Notes: generated by a model from the letters alone, not told the origin. A DNA stretch of 64,000 bases from Linnemannia schmuckeri (GCA_029449235.1 JANATG010000003.1:310001-374000), one strand, 5' to 3'. Shown: positions 1 through 13,893, numbered from the stretch's first letter. A program made the numbers and translations.

Positions 1-392
1 TTCGTTCAGCCAACCGCTCCTCCTTCAACCTCTCCCGCTTCTCCTTCTCTGTCGGATCCTCGACCACAGGTTTCTTCCACTGCTTCAACATCAGACTCGA
101 CAGCACAACACTCACACTCGAGACTGCCATCATTAACCCGGCCAACATCGGGTGAATGTGGTATCCCCAGGGGAGGAGGACTCCCATGGCCGAGGGGACG
201 CCGAGGATGTTGTAGATAGAAGCCCAGGCAAAGTTGTACCGGATTCGGCGGTAGATGGTGCGGCAGAGATCAATGGCTGCGACGACGTCTGTGAGGTCTG
301 AACGCATAAGAACCATATCTGCGGCCTCCATTGCGATATCGGTTCCCGAAACTAGGGCGATGCCGAGGTCGGATTGGGCGAGGGCCGGCGAG

Positions 393-424
<32 letters not shown>

Positions 425-3322
425 GTGACCCTCTTCATCTTGGAGGCGTTGGACGAGGGCGGTTTTTCCGGCGGGGGAGACGCCGGCGTGGACGTTTTGA
501 GGGGAGATTCCGCATTCTGAGGCGATAACTTGAGCGACGAGAGGCTGGTCGCCTGTCACCATTGCGACTTGGATGCCCATTTGCTGCAAACGTGCTACGG
601 TGCGGGCAGATTCGGGTTTGATGGTGTCCGAGAGGGAGATCCAGCCAATGAATGTAGAGTTGATGGCGACTAGGATTGTGGTGCGGCCTAGGCGTTCTTG
701 GGAGTGTTGGTCGGCTGTGAGGGTGGTGGCTGGGAGGGAGATTTGACGGTCGGTTAGCCAGGATTTGTTGCCGATTATGACGCGATAAGGGGTGTAGAGG
801 GAGGAGGAGAGGGTGACGGTGCATTCGATGCCTTGGCCGGTGCTGGCTGAGAAGTCGGACACAGTGGCGGCAAAGTTGGTGGACGAGGTGGTGGAGAGTC
901 GTTGTTTGGCGTAGGAGGCAACGGCACGGCCAAGGGGATGTTCGGACGAGGATTCGGCGGCTCCGACGATGGTGAAGAGGTCATTGTCGGTTAAGGACTC
1001 CAATGATGCCGCGTTTGAGGATGAGGAGGCGCCAGTGGTGTTGTTGGTGATTGAGACAGAAGTAGGTGTTGGGGTTTGAAGGCTCCAGCTGGCGACGGTG
1101 AGTTTTCCAACGGTGAGGGTACCCGTCTTATCAAACAAGACCTTTGTAATCTTTTGAGCCTCTTCCAACGCAGTCCCACTCTTGATCAAAATCCCATGCT
1201 GAGCGCCGACGCCGGTACCAACCATGACAGCAGTAGGGGTCGCGAGTCCAAGGGCACAAGGGCAGGCGACAACAACGACCGAGATACACAACTTGAGACA
1301 GGCGACCAGTTTCGAGGGCTCCTTGATAAACATTCCCGGCAACTTGTCCGCCAACAAGGTATGTGAGAGGATCATCCAGACGACGAATGTCAAAATGGCC
1401 GCAAAGATGACAGAGGGGACGAAATAGCCTGCAATCATGTCGGCATAGGCTTGGATAGGCGCCTTAGAAGTCTGAGCGTCCTCGACGAGCTGGACAATCT
1501 GGGCCAAGGCAGTTTCGGACCCAACACGGACGGCTTCCATATCGAAGGTACCGAGGCTATTAACAGTTCCACCAATAACCAAAGAGCCGACAGTCTTGTT
1601 GATAGGAATGGCTTCTCCGGTAACCATACTCTCGTCAACGGTAGATTGGCCCGAGACGACAACTCCATCGGTGGGGATCTTGTCACCGGGGACAACCTTG
1701 ATGAGATCTCCCTTCTGGATCAACTCGGACGCGATTTGTTTCTCAGAGAGACGTTCTCCTGTAGCCGGGTCGAGGACATAGATGGTGCAGGTTGGAGGAG
1801 TAAGACGCATGAGTTTGGAAAGAGCAACGGAGGTCTTGCCCTTGGCCATGTTCTCAAGATACCGTCCAAAGGTAACAAAGGTAATCAACATGCTCGATGT
1901 GTCAAAGAAAACCGTCGCCTTGGGATGATCCGGGGAGCAGACAGTATACAACATCGAGAAGGCCGAGAACGTAAATGCCGACAGAGTGCCCAAGGAAACG
2001 AGCACATCCATAGTCGCAACACCATGCTTCAGCGACTTGTAAGCACTCACAATAAACCTTCTCCCAATCCCAAACTGCACGGGAATTGTCAACACCAGCG
2101 CCACCAAATCGCCCAACACAATCCCCAACCCCACCGGGGTATCATAAAATTTCCTACCCCACTCAAACAACGGGAAAATCATCGACAGCAAGAACACCGG
2201 AAACGCAAACGCAAAACTAATCTTCAACGCCCTCCGCCATTCTGTAATCTCCTTGGTTCTCCCCAAAGACTCAATCTGTGCGTTCTGGGACCTCTCCGCC
2301 AGAAGGGCATTGAATCCCAGATCTTCAATCCGTTCGACGATATCGCGGACCCCCAGGAGTTGGTCGTCGTATTCGATTTTCGCGGCTTGGAGAGTTAAGC
2401 TGACGGCGACGGAAAGGATGCCGGGTTGTTTACGGAGTTCGGTCTCGATGGCGTTGACGCAGCTGGCGCAGGTCATCCCAAAGATCTGCAAGTCTACCGT
2501 GCTCACCATCTCATCCTCCTCCTCGTCGTTGTCACTCTCCTGAGGAATGACCCCTCCTCCACAATGCCCACCACTGCTGTTGTTGTTACGCTTATTGTCA
2601 CGACGACGAGTACGACGGGTATGGTTGGATTGAATCGGTGCAGACTCGAATCCAATCTCCTCAATCAGGTCTGCAACGGCCTGGGGGGAAATCTGGCCCT
2701 CGATATACTCAATCGTCGCACGCTCGGCCAAAAGTGCAACCTTGACGGATACAAGCCCGGGGGTGCCCTTGAGGGATCGCTCGATGGAGGCCACACAGGA
2801 CGCGCAGGTCATGCCCTGAACCGAGAGTTGTGCCGTCCGCACCTTCTGCGTCGAAGAAGGTATCTCGATGGTAGTAAATGTTGAGGAAGGTGCAGATTCG
2901 GGTATGACTGACTTTGAAGCGAGGGAAGAGTGCGGCAACTTCTTGTTGTTTATATCTCCGCTTCTCTTCTCGCATGGAACAGAAGAAGGAGGGAGGGAAC
3001 TGAGATCGAAGGGGACATCAAACCCGCAATCCTCAATAGCCTCCACGACCTGGGCCACAGAAATAAGAGAGGCATCAAAGTCAACAGTGGCCTGGTGCTG
3101 CTTAAGGGACACGAGGATGTTGTCAATCCCTGGCATGGCCGAGACGACAGAAGTGATGGCGTTGACGCAGGACATGCATGTCATCCCGACCACTGGGAGA
3201 GTGATTATTTGTGAGGAGGAAGGGGTGGTGGAGGTGGTCGTGGTATAGGGGGAAGAGTCGTCTTCTTCAGGGAAGGAGGAAGGGTCGTCTGCGAGGAGAC
3301 GTTGGCGGTCTTCTGCAACCAT
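1..3322 (-). CDS. CCC2: Copper-transporting P1B-type ATPase (CCC2/ATP7 type), 3' end beyond the window
   Basis: This gene pumps Cu(I) into the lumen of the trans-Golgi/secretory pathway using ATP. The minus strand is open without an intron from ATG (3322-3320) to the window edge, giving about 1107 residues. Three N-terminal heavy-metal-associated domains are visible, each with a GMTCxxC site (cysteines near 49/52, 173/176 and 285/288). They are followed by the membrane helices, a TGEA actuator loop, the CPC ion-binding motif (about 687-689), the phosphorylated aspartate in DKTGT (731), an SEHPLG nucleotide-binding loop and the hinge GDGIND (972-977). The final transmembrane pair and the start of a charged tail (KEKRERLKEERL) are present, so only a short C-terminus is missing. 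Budding-yeast Ccc2 has two metal domains and human ATP7A/B six, so three is an intermediate state. The motifs make the family secure. The subcellular site is inferred from the family. Confidence 0.95.
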
Positions 3323-6300
3323 GGCTGGTGAGTAAAAGGGGGACGAGGGGTAAAGGTGATATGGATATGAGTAGGAGGAGGATTGCTAACTATTGCAGTA
3401 AACCATGAAAGGAATGGGAAGTGTTAGTTTTTACGATGTGCTGTAAGGTGTTATCGAGTGATCGACATTACGTACCAGGCTGTGCGAAAGAGTGAATAAT
3501 ATACATACAAGCTACCCAAGGACGCTTATTTCAAACAAAAGCTAGCTACACCAGAAGAGTAGCCTGAGGGTACGTCGAGCGGTACGTATGAAGAGAAAGT
3601 GAGAATAGTGTGTGGGTGAGAATGAAATGAATCGTCGTCGTCTCCCAACGGCCCTCTTAAGTAATGACGAGAGAATGAATGGCGATGCGGTGAGAGGAAA
3701 CAACGGAGGAAGTGCTCAGCAAGGTGTACATGCAGGGACGGAAAGTGAGAGTGAGAGGAAAGAAGAGAAGGACGAGCGGAAGGAAGGGTTAGAGAGGAAA
3801 AGAAGGAAGGAAAGGGAAAGAAGTGAAGTAAGAAGGAGTTGTGTCAAAGAAGCACTAATATGAAAAAAGGGCCAACGACTAAAGCGTTTCAAGGAGGGTC
3901 AATCGATCGGTCTGGGTGCATCTTGTACTTTTGTATGCTTCTGTGTGGGCGTATGTGTATGTTTTCCCTTTTCAGCCTTTCTGTGTGTCACTCTATGTCT
4001 CCCTAACCCTTTCTCGCCCGTTGGAGCGCCTTCTTATTCCCTCAATATTTTTTTTACCCACCCTATCCATCGCATCACCATCCATCTTTTCTCAATCACA
4101 CACCCCTTGTCCCACCCACATTTCTTGTTATATATGCAGCTTTTGTGTCCCTGTTCATTTTTCTTCTTTTTCTCCTTGCTCTTGTTCACATCCCCCTTCA
4201 CCCTTCTCCATATTGCGAATAAATGTCCCTCTTCTCACCTGTCCACTCCTCCAGTTAATTTCATTTCCTACAGCGCAGCCAAACACCAATTGAACCCCCT
4301 TCTCTTTTCTCCCACACGACCTGGGTCCCTCTCCCCTCTTTTCTCCACCCGGATGCCCCGTTTCTTTGCTACAGGCAAAGGATCTGATAAAAAAATTTTA
4401 CGCCTCTTTTTTTTTTGACAGAACAGTGGCCAATCAGAGGCCATCAGTCACGATCTGATAACTTCGTAAAAAAGACTCACACACTTCTTGGTCACTCATG
4501 CCTCTTTTTACTCTCTCTTTTTGTGTCCCTGTGCCTGAGTTTCTTTGAGTGTGTGTCTGTTTGTTGTTGGTTTTTTTTTTTTTTTTTTTCTTTCTTGTAC
4601 TTATTTCACGTTCCGCCACAGAGGCATATCCCTAAATAGGAAGAACGGTTCAACACCCTTTCCCTCTTTCTCTCTCTTCCTCCTTCCATCTTTGTTTTTT
4701 TCTTCGTGTGAGTCCCATTCCCCTCTTCTTCCTTCTGTCCTTGAAAGCCACCCCACCTAAACCTGCACCCCCTCTTTGTCCATTCCCCGCTCACTCTTTT
4801 CTTTTTTCTTGCATTGCCATACTTGCCTGTTTGCCTGTCTGCCTGCCCATAGATGGTTCGGGTGTATTTTTTCTTTGCCTACGTCAGAGCGATCGACACA
4901 GAAAGGGAAGAGAGGGACATGGAGAAAGGCTCCTCGAGCGTGAGACTATGCCCATGTGTGTGTTCCTGCTTGCTTCTCATTTTCTCATTTCCCACTCCCC
5001 TGAAAGTCTAGGCATTGTCTGCCTCATACCTTTCCTACTAAATTATTGTTATTTCCCATTCCCGGACTGCATATTTCTTTTCCTCTCCCTCTCTCTGTTC
5101 CTCTATCCGTCGCGTCCCAACGTTTTTTATCCTTTTTGCTTCCATTCCCTAGTTCTCGTTCTCTTTTACGTCCATGGTATTACATTCTTCATCCTTCATG
5201 GTCCATCGCGTTTTCATTGCAACCCCTAGTATCTCTTTTCAATTTATCCGTCTCTCTTCTTAACCATCCGTCCATCCGTCCATCTTGTTTTCCTTTTGGT
5301 CGGACGACGAGCGGCATCTTGGCATCTATTACCACGCTAATAGATGGATCTGTTGTTGATGGTTTTGCGATTCTGGTTGGATGGGCGTCTAGCGAATAGG
5401 AAACGAGCTAACCGGACAGACATTCATCCTCTCTTTGGGATTGGTTAATGGTCATTCTTTTTCGTTCCTGAGATCTCCCTTTCGACCTCAGTGGTCTCCC
5501 TTTCTGCCTTCAAAGTTGTCTACCTTGCAGGGTGTGTTTGTAATTGTAATTGCATGCGCATCGTCGTTCATTTCTGTGTGTTGTAAGATAAAAGGAGCAT
5601 ATAGATACACCACTCATAGAGGACAAACAGAATGGGCGCAATCGACATCTCTATCATCTCTCACTTTCTCTCTCCTTTCCTTCTCTTTCCTCGCCCTTCT
5701 TGGTCTCCTGAGACTAAAAAAAAATGAGCTCAGGCTGGTCGTGTTGCTATTTGATGAGATCATCTGCATGTGCTTGAGGTAGCCATCGTTGTTGGTTCGT
5801 TTTCGGGCTATTTTTTGTCCATGGTGCGTCCATCCAAATAGTCGCATCTCTCCTTCCATCCTCCGCGAACTTCCCGGCGTATTTTTTGCGCCCTAGACAT
5901 GGATATGTCTTGCAAGGTATGTAATGTGCCTGACTGTTACTTTGTTCCGTAAACTCGTTCATCTCCCCTTTTTTCACACTAGCGACAAATTGTAATAGTA
6001 ACAGCCTAACCCAGCAAACAAACTCCATCATCCACCACAGACCAGGCCAGACCAGCCCATAGACATGACGAACATGGTCGGACATGGCCGGACAGACACG
6101 GACTCCGCGCGAAGATCAATCACTCTGACCCTTCATTGATGAAAAAAAGTAACAAAATAAACACAGACAAGACATAACCGCAAAGGTGTTTGTACCATCG
6201 CTTCACATCGGTCGGCAATGCAATATGCAGTAGTAGCATCAATGACGCTAGATGTTCTCCCTTTACCCCTTTTCTTTTCCTTCTTTCTTCTTCTTTCTTG

Positions 6301-6631
6301 ACCCTATTTTGGCTCCGGTGGGGTGACAAGGACCAAGGACAAAGGCAAGAGATATCGACCAAACAACCACACTAACAAACAATGTTACTTTCCTCAGGCG
6401 AGCAAAAAAGTGTAGAAGCGGCTGTTTAACTTCCTGTTTAAAAGAGAGCAAGAAAAATGGGCTCGCTCACTTGTTTATTTCTACCAAGTATCTCTCTCCA
6501 GCCAAGACAAGAAAAAATTGTCACCCTCTTCCTTCAAACACTCTCGACTCTCTCTCACTCGATCATTCTTTCTTTTCTTCAGCCCACCCTTCCCCCATCA
6601 TCTCCCTCCCTCCCTACAATACGACAACGGA
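3323..6631. other. Divergent intergenic region, pyrimidine-rich, no supported gene
   Basis: This 3.3-kb spacer separates the minus-strand Cu-ATPase from the plus-strand metallophosphatase, so it should hold both promoters. The plus strand between about 3900 and 5700 is strongly C/T-rich with long T runs, including 19 consecutive T at 4571-4589. Open frames here are compositional (Ser/Leu/Phe/Pro-rich) and match no family I recognise. I see no tRNA or transposon. Confidence 0.6.
4571..4589 (+). repeat. Poly(T) tract, 19 nt
   Basis: This is an uninterrupted run of 19 T within the pyrimidine-rich spacer. Such tracts may exclude nucleosomes in promoters, but they also arise by simple slippage. 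Confidence 0.9.
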
Positions 6632-7954
6632 ATGCAGCCTTCGTCGTCAAAGTCATCTTCAACAACACCGTTACTCGATCCATCCACCAACACAGGAGGA
6701 GGATCCCGCTACGCCATCCCAAAACAACCGCAACAACCACACTACTCGACCATGAGAAAAAAACCTAACCACTCATCCCGGAATGACTGCATGTCCGTGC
6801 GACAGGTCGGTGCAACTCTTGGCATTGTCGTCCTCCTCCTGACTGCCACCTCGCTCTGGTTCAGCACTTTGGATGACTCTAACGGAGGTCGCCGGCACCG
6901 GTCCCCCTCGTCAACTATCAAAGAGCCCTCGACCCCTCCAGACTCGCTGCCCTCAGACCCCTTTGCCCAGTATATTTACCAAGAGGAGCTCCAACTCAAC
7001 TATGAAAACACTGCGGTCGTCAACAACCCCTCCCGCTTTGCCGCACTCCGCGGAGACGAACAACAACAGGACGACAACATCAACAACAAGAACAAGAATA
7101 ACAACCATAGGACGATTGTGGTGGGGGATGTGCATGGGAGTCTTGTGGGGTTTGAGCGATTTCTGAAAAAGATTGAGCACAACCCTCAGAGGGACACCCT
7201 CATCTTGGCAGGCGATATTGTTGCCAAAGGACCGCAGTCGCTCAAGGTTGTCGACCGTCTGATTGAACTCCAGGCCAAGTGTGTCCGTGGCAACCACGAC
7301 GATGTCGTAATCCGCTGGAGAGGGTTCCTTGACAGTCTCGATGGTGCCATTCTGGAGGAGTTTGAAGCCTCGCCTGCGTTTGTCGACTCTCTAGACAAAG
7401 CTGTCGATGCTGTGGAAGCTGGGGCTGAGGCGCAGGCAGCCGCAGAGACTATGGACACATTTTTCTTCCAGCGGGGCATCAACATACCCTCGGATCTCAA
7501 CCGCAGGTCCGAACACTACCAGATTGCTCGCGCCATGACCACGGACCAGTACAACTATCTCCGCCAATGTCCTCTGATTCTCACCGTCCCCAGAGAGATC
7601 TCTGTCAATCACATTCCAGTTCATGTGGTTCACGCCGGAATTGACCCGACACGAGACATCCTCAACCAGCGACCCTGGGTCCTCGTCAACATCCGCAATA
7701 TCCTCAATGACGGAACCCCCTCTCGAAAGAAGTCCAAGGGCCGTGGTTGGGCACACGAGTTTAACGAGCTGCATAATCGACGCTCGCCTTCCAAGCGCGA
7801 TTTTTTGGTTGTCTACGGGCATGATGCAGGGCGGTCCCTGAATGTGATGCCATGGTCGATTGGACTTGACACGGGCTGTGTCTATGGTCGTGAGCTCACT
7901 GGTTATGTTATTGAGACGGGGCTTATCGTCTCCTCCCCTTGTCCCCATGTTTAA
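6632..7954 (+). CDS. Membrane-anchored calcineurin-like metallophosphatase, Ppn2-like endopolyphosphatase
   Basis: This intronless ORF gives 440 residues. The metal-binding blocks of the PPP/diadenosine-tetraphosphatase superfamily appear in order: GDVHG (about 166), LAGDIV (about 190), GNHDD (about 220), HAGID and YGHDA near the C-terminus, followed by GLDTGCVYG. A single hydrophobic helix at about 57-78 after a basic, Ser/Thr-rich N-terminus predicts a type II membrane protein with a lumenal phosphatase. That is the architecture of yeast Ppn2 (YNL217W), a vacuolar zinc-dependent endopolyphosphatase. The frame is open upstream to an ATG at 6518, but that 38-codon extension is low-complexity, so I start at 6632, ahead of the anchor. 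The Ppn2 role is inferred from architecture. A different vacuolar phosphatase of the same superfamily is possible. Confidence 0.85.
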   Translation: MQPSSSKSSSTTPLLDPSTNTGGGSRYAIPKQPQQPHYSTMRKKPNHSSRNDCMSVRQVGATLGIVVLLLTATSLWFSTLDDSNGGRRHRSPSSTIKEPSTPPDSLPSDPFAQYIYQEELQLNYENTAVVNNPSRFAALRGDEQQQDDNINNKNKNNNHRTIVVGDVHGSLVGFERFLKKIEHNPQRDTLILAGDIVAKGPQSLKVVDRLIELQAKCVRGNHDDVVIRWRGFLDSLDGAILEEFEASPAFVDSLDKAVDAVEAGAEAQAAAETMDTFFFQRGINIPSDLNRRSEHYQIARAMTTDQYNYLRQCPLILTVPREISVNHIPVHVVHAGIDPTRDILNQRPWVLVNIRNILNDGTPSRKKSKGRGWAHEFNELHNRRSPSKRDFLVVYGHDAGRSLNVMPWSIGLDTGCVYGRELTGYVIETGLIVSSPCPHV

Positions 7955-8112
7955 AAAGAGTGGACTTGCCGTATGTCTGCTCTTTACTCTTTTTTTCTTT
8001 CATTGACCTGTTTCAACTTTGAACACGTCGACTAGCATTTTTTCTCTTTCACAGTAGTTTTCCATATCCTCCTTTGTTTGTTTTCCTGGAAACTCCCAAT
8101 TGATAACCTTCT

Positions 8113-8143
8113 CACACACACACACACACTCTCTCTCTCTCTC
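8113..8143 (+). repeat. (CA)n-(CT)n compound microsatellite
   Basis: About eight CA units are followed directly by about seven CT units. Confidence 0.9.
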
Positions 8144-11100
8144 CTCTTTCCTTCCCCTTCCCATTCTATTCCTCCTCCCTCATTTTGCATTTGCCGCTCT
8201 GCCACCCCCTGTCTCTCCTTCCATCTCATCTGCTTTCATTCGATACCACACATTTCATACATATTCTGTGCCTTCACACACCTAATTTCCTTACTCCTTC
8301 CCTTCCACAGACACAAACAACTTTTTGTTTAACATACCAAAAACACATGACGTCTCCTCGTCCTCCCTTCCTTCCTTCTTTTTCTCTCTCGCTCTCATTG
8401 TTCTCGCCCTCCCTCTTCCTCCTTCTCTCTCCACACTCTAGCATTATTCTCATTTTTCATTCAAGGCAGATATCGAAAACACAAACAAAACAGATAAATA
8501 AAAAAATCCAAATCATTCACCCTAAATACATCAAGCAAACTATGAAATGAGCAAACAAAAAATAGAAAAAAAAACGAAATCGTCATTCTAGTATCCAGTA
8601 ATCGAGACTTCACTTTCTAACGGTTGGCTGGTTCTTCATCTCTGTTTTTGCTCTTGTCTTTTGTTTGTTTCAAGCAAACACACATTATTTTAAGACTTGG
8701 ACCTGAAAAAAAGAGGGTAACGAACGAACGAGCAACCACTTGTCAAAACAATTATAGCAGACAACAAACAGCGATTTTCATAAAGAGGAAATTTCCTATT
8801 TGTCCACACTTGAACAAGTTTCTGATTTAGGGGTGAGTGTCGAGGTCCTGCTAGTCATGTTTGGTCGAACGACCATCTACGCTATTCGAAAGAGCCCTTT
8901 TACCTCTTAGTAGATTGATCTAAACCCACAAAAAAAAAGGACACATCGAACGTCTAGACATGCAATTGGAAACATAGCCAAAACCCCACACAAAGTCCCA
9001 CATAAGCCACTAGCCCTTTTTTCACTGTAATGTTTTTCGGGTTTTCGCCCTTGGCCGTTTTTCATTTTTGCTCTGTTTACATCCTTCTCTTCTTGCTCTC
9101 TCTCCTGTGGTTTCGTTCTTTCGACCACCCTTCTGCAATGCAAGGAAGGAGGAGGAGGAGGGAAGGAGATTATGTGTGTATGTACCTTTGAGAGGAGGGC
9201 GTGCATGTAAAAGCTAGAAGCTAGAACCTCAAGAAGAGCCAGAGCTTGAGCTAGAACAGCCATCGATCGAAAAAAAGGGCCAAGAGAAACTCTCCGAGAA
9301 AAATAGATAATTACGAAACCAGTGAACCCGTCGGCTCTCCTTCTTCCTCTTTCTTTTTTCGTACAGTTACCTCTATTCTCTCTTGGCTCTTGTACATCTC
9401 CCATACCTGTTTGCTCAAACCCTCGCAAGTACAAACCAGCTGCCAGCTGTAGTCAGCAACCACTACAGCAGATACGTGATCACGAGGGAGACCGATCAAC
9501 TCGAAAAGCCCATTGGCTCAATTCGTTGGGGACAGTGGTAACCCATTTTTGGATTTTGGCCGTTTTGGTTTTATTTTTTCTTGTTTTTTGTATGCTTATA
9601 TGCTTCGGCAAGTTCTTTACCGCCATATCTGTCCAAAGCTAGACGAGATAGAAGATATGGTTCTGGGCAGTGGGCGAGAGAAAGAGCAAGTGCACTTCTG
9701 TAAAAGTGTAAAGAGATGGAGTACCTTTTGGCTGGTTTCTTGATTTCTCAATGTTCTGTGCGTCCAGGTGGTTTTTTTGTCTCCGCCTATCTTTTGTGAC
9801 CTGAGCCCTGCCATTGTGTTCAGTTCACAAGTTCACAAGGAGGATACAAAGAAAGAAATTGGGCGTTTGAGGTATTGTGTTCGTGTTCGTGTGGCTGGCC
9901 AATAGTAATGATGCTGAAGAATCAATGAAAAAAAGAAAGGACGAAGGAAACGTAAAATACTGGCGCCGAGGCGCCAAGTGGTGCCTCCTCATTTTTTCGT
10001 GTCTGCCCTCCCTCCAATTTTTTCCATTGGATCAGAAAAAGAACTCCACTGGATATGCACTAATTGGTGACGAGGAGGGATCGAGTGGTGAGGAAAAGTG
10101 CTCCATATTTCGGAGGCCCAGTCCTAGTCCTTGGAGAAGTCTCCTCGATTGGCTGTATTAGAGTTTGACAAGATTGTGATCGCAACCACCAAACGCCCCA
10201 GGGCACAAATACGAAGCACCAGCCAGTAAGCAGTCAGCTACATAGCTCTGCCCTCTGTCTATCTCTGTACAATTTTGAGTTGACGTTTTACGTGCCTTGT
10301 ACCGTCTACCGGCGAGTTCCAATACGCCCCCTTCCTCCCTTCCAACCACTTATCCAATAAGAATGGGCGCCATACTTGAGAGGAATGGACGACGAAAAGA
10401 TTCCAGGCCCCGATCCCCCCTCCCCCCCGTCTTTTCGAAATTTTCAGCCTCAGCTAGTAGTGTGCCTATCTTTTCTAGCTGACTTGGCTCTGTACCCTGC
10501 ATTTGGAATAACTTTGTCAAAAGTCGCCATCACTTTTGACATAACAAAGAGGGCTCAGCAATGATGGAAAGGAGAGAAGGGAGAGGGTAAGAACGGAAAG
10601 GTAGATACGATGGCTATATTTTACTCTTTAAGGGAAAAGACCGAAGGATGGAGAGAGCAGTAAGAGGAAGGAGTGTGAAGAGGTGGAGGATAATCTACTA
10701 TCTGCTGTTATCTGCATGTGGGTATGGCATCATCATATAGACCTTTGATAATCTCTTTTTGTAAAATTAGTCTCCTCTTCTCCTCCGTCTCCGAGTCCGA
10801 TTGTCGCCATTCTCCATTGTTACATGTTGTATGGATCCATCACATTGTCAACCCCGTACCACATCCCACGCGGTTTGTATAATGCAATATTTCATCCGTT
10901 ACCCTTGTCTGGGGCACCTCAATTTTTTCGCAGGGACATCCCCTACAATTTTCGTTCCTAATCTAGTCCGTGGGTAAATAGATGAAAGGATGAAGATGAA
11001 AAAGCACACCTTAGTGGAAACAAACAACAACATTGCGCCTGTGTTTGGATGTAAAGTTTTGGCTTGTTTTTGATTACTTGGGGAAGGTGGGAAAAGAATA

Positions 11101-13893
11101 ATGGAAACATGGGGGTGAGGGGGATAGAAGAACGGAGGTATTGGGTGGGCATGGGATGAGAGGCAAGATTAGACTGAAAATTGCGTATGAAATGTGCCTG
11201 AAGTATTTTTTTTTTTTGTTACCGAGGGCAGCTGTTGATTTTTGCCACATGTCCATCAGCCAGTAACAAAAAGCAAAAAAGAGTGGGCTGGACACAAAAA
11301 ATAAAAACTAAAAAAAAGAGTGTGAGAAACGTCGCCAAGCCAAGTTGAGGGGGGGTTCAGTGTACAGCCCAGAACGCTCAAGGAACGTATGATAATCTTT
11401 GTAAATTTTCGATCGCGGCTCAACGCAGGGATTACAGGGGGTACGTGTGAACAAAAGACAGGTGTGTATGTGAGAGAGTAAGTTTGTCCAAAAACAGAGT
11501 TTTCGTCCAATGGTCCTTTCTCTTCTTTCCATTTTGCTCAGTTCAAGCGAAAAAAAAAAAAGATACCATCTTCTCATATGGTGATGGACCGCGGTACAAG
11601 AAGAGACAAAGGAGGACGCTAAACCATAAACGAAGCAAACGGAAGAGAAAGCAAAGCCCTGGCCCTTGGCCGTTTTGGCCGTTCTGCCCAAGTTGGAAAA
11701 GGGAAAAGAAGAAGAGGAAAAAGGTATGGTTGCACAAGAGTCCAGCCATCGGCCGAGGACGCTCATTGGCTACCAACGCGCAAGGATGTCACGCGAAAGA
11801 GGGATATTTCAACAGAAAAGTGAGCGAGAGAGGGAAAAGAGGGAGGAGAGAGCTTTTGGATTTTAGAATGGACGACTATGAGAGGCGAAAGAGTGAGAGA
11901 GCACTTAGACAATGCAAAGAGAGAGCATTGGTAAGAAATTAGAACAACGAGAGAGTACAGGAGGAAGATTGAATGAGCGGGTCATATCGTATTACCTGCT
12001 ACTGTATTCTGTATCACCCATAGTATGTAGTCGTCCATTTGTCGCCTTGAGCGTCCTCTTGTATGGTCGTCCTTGATTATTTCAGACACTCAGACACACA
12101 CCTAGAAACTTTAACCAAAGGGAAAATTCGAAGCTAGAACAAGAAGGGGGCCAGAACAACCCTATTTTATGGGAAGTATCCATCCTCCCATCCCATCCAT
12201 CTCGACGCCCTCTTGTTGTACCACGGATTATACACGCATATACAGAATGATTGGACAGGTGGTCGTCGTGTTTGTTCCAGGTTAGAAAAACGAACAGAAC
12301 AGGCGAAGGGCAAAGCAGCATGATCAACAAAATAAACCAGAAAACGGCGGAATTGTGAGAGAAATCTAGGAATACTTAAAGAGCTTGTCAGTAATGTGAA
12401 CGAAGGGCGTACAGAAAAAAAGGCAAAAAAAACACGGTATTCACAAGAAAGCAGCAAAAAAACAACCTACCAAACACGAACACATCCGAGAAAGTTGAGC
12501 GAACACAAACAGCGCAACCTTCAAGCACAAACAAAACAAACAAAGAACGAAATGAGATTTTACCAAGGATTTTAGAGGTCAAGACACTGGACACAGACAC
12601 AGAAAAAGAAGCTAGCGCCCATTGCGTTGTTTTGTTGTGTTGTTGGACATTGATGGTTGCCATATGTGAAGAAACAGCCGACAAAAAAAGACATTCAAGG
12701 CAAGGTCGGAGGAGCGAGCGTGCGGGCGGATGGGTTGGAATAGCAAGTGAACGAAATAATACACAGGCACATTCACGCAAATGCGCACGTACAACTCAAC
12801 CATACCAAGAGAGAGGCATAGTTATCAGCATACAAGAAGGGGATAATGAATCGATGGTTGGAGAGACAGAGGAGCCTCATTGAGGAACAAATGTTTGGTC
12901 AATGGCGCGGTACAAGCTTGCCGAAATGACAAATGAACAAACAGCTTTTTTTTACTGCGTTATTTTTTCCTTTCATTCATGCGCTGAAAAGAATGACAGA
13001 GGGGCATTGTAATACGAGAATGAAGAGAAATGAGCTGTTTTTGAATGCTGTTCCTGGATTTAGTTGCTAGCCACATGTGTGCGACACAAAAAGGGCCTTT
13101 CTTATCTTCTCTCGCTCTCTCATTCTCTTCAACGGCGGGACTAAGGATCGATTCGATCTCCTTTCCTCATTCACTCCTTAGGATGGAAGCAGCGATGGTA
13201 GAGGGACTAAGCGAGGTGGTTTTTTCTTCTTTTCACATCACGCTCTTTCGCATCGCTTCTATTCACCCTCTATCCTTCTTCTCCTCTCTCCTTCTCATAC
13301 CTGATTTTTTTCGTTCATTTCACGCCACTCAGTTCTTCTCGTTGCTGAAAAGTAGCAATAAATCAGCTTAACGACCGACTTTTTTTTTTTTTGTTATGAT
13401 CTGCTTTGCTTATGTCCTAAATTGTTCTTCAAGCTCCAATTTGTGTTTGTACCCTCTAACAGTCGCTTACCACTTTCAGTCCAAGAAACCTTGTTGAACA
13501 AAGAAATAAACGAAACAAGGAAGAATGTGTTTCTTGCCATCAGAGTTATATGCCGAGTTTAATAAACGCTCAAGCGGGATACAGAAAAACAGGTATTAGG
13601 AAGACTAGCGCGGAAAGTAATCAAACTATCCGAGCTTCTACCTTGATTTGTCCGGAGACCGAGAGACACACACAGAGAAAGGGTGTAGTTTATCTGCGTG
13701 AGATTTGAATTGTTTTTGTTTGTCTTATTTTTATTATGCTTGCAATGAAAATGAATACATTGGATGGTGTACCATTCTGCAGCAGGGCAGGTTAATAGGA
13801 ATAGGACAATAGGACAATACGACAGTGGCAAGAGATGAACGTCCTCCTCCCTTTTTCTTTCTTTCTGTGTCTCTTCAGTTGTCTCTTGTGTTT

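Noticed and set aside
1451..2398. 315-codon plus-strand ORF opposite the copper ATPase
   Set aside because: The minus strand carries unambiguous P-type ATPase motifs through this span, so the plus ORF is a shadow.
9322..9743. Short plus-strand ORFs with hydrophobic segments that could be small membrane proteins
   Set aside because: The composition follows local T-rich sequence, there is no conserved motif, and two frames overlap with equal length.
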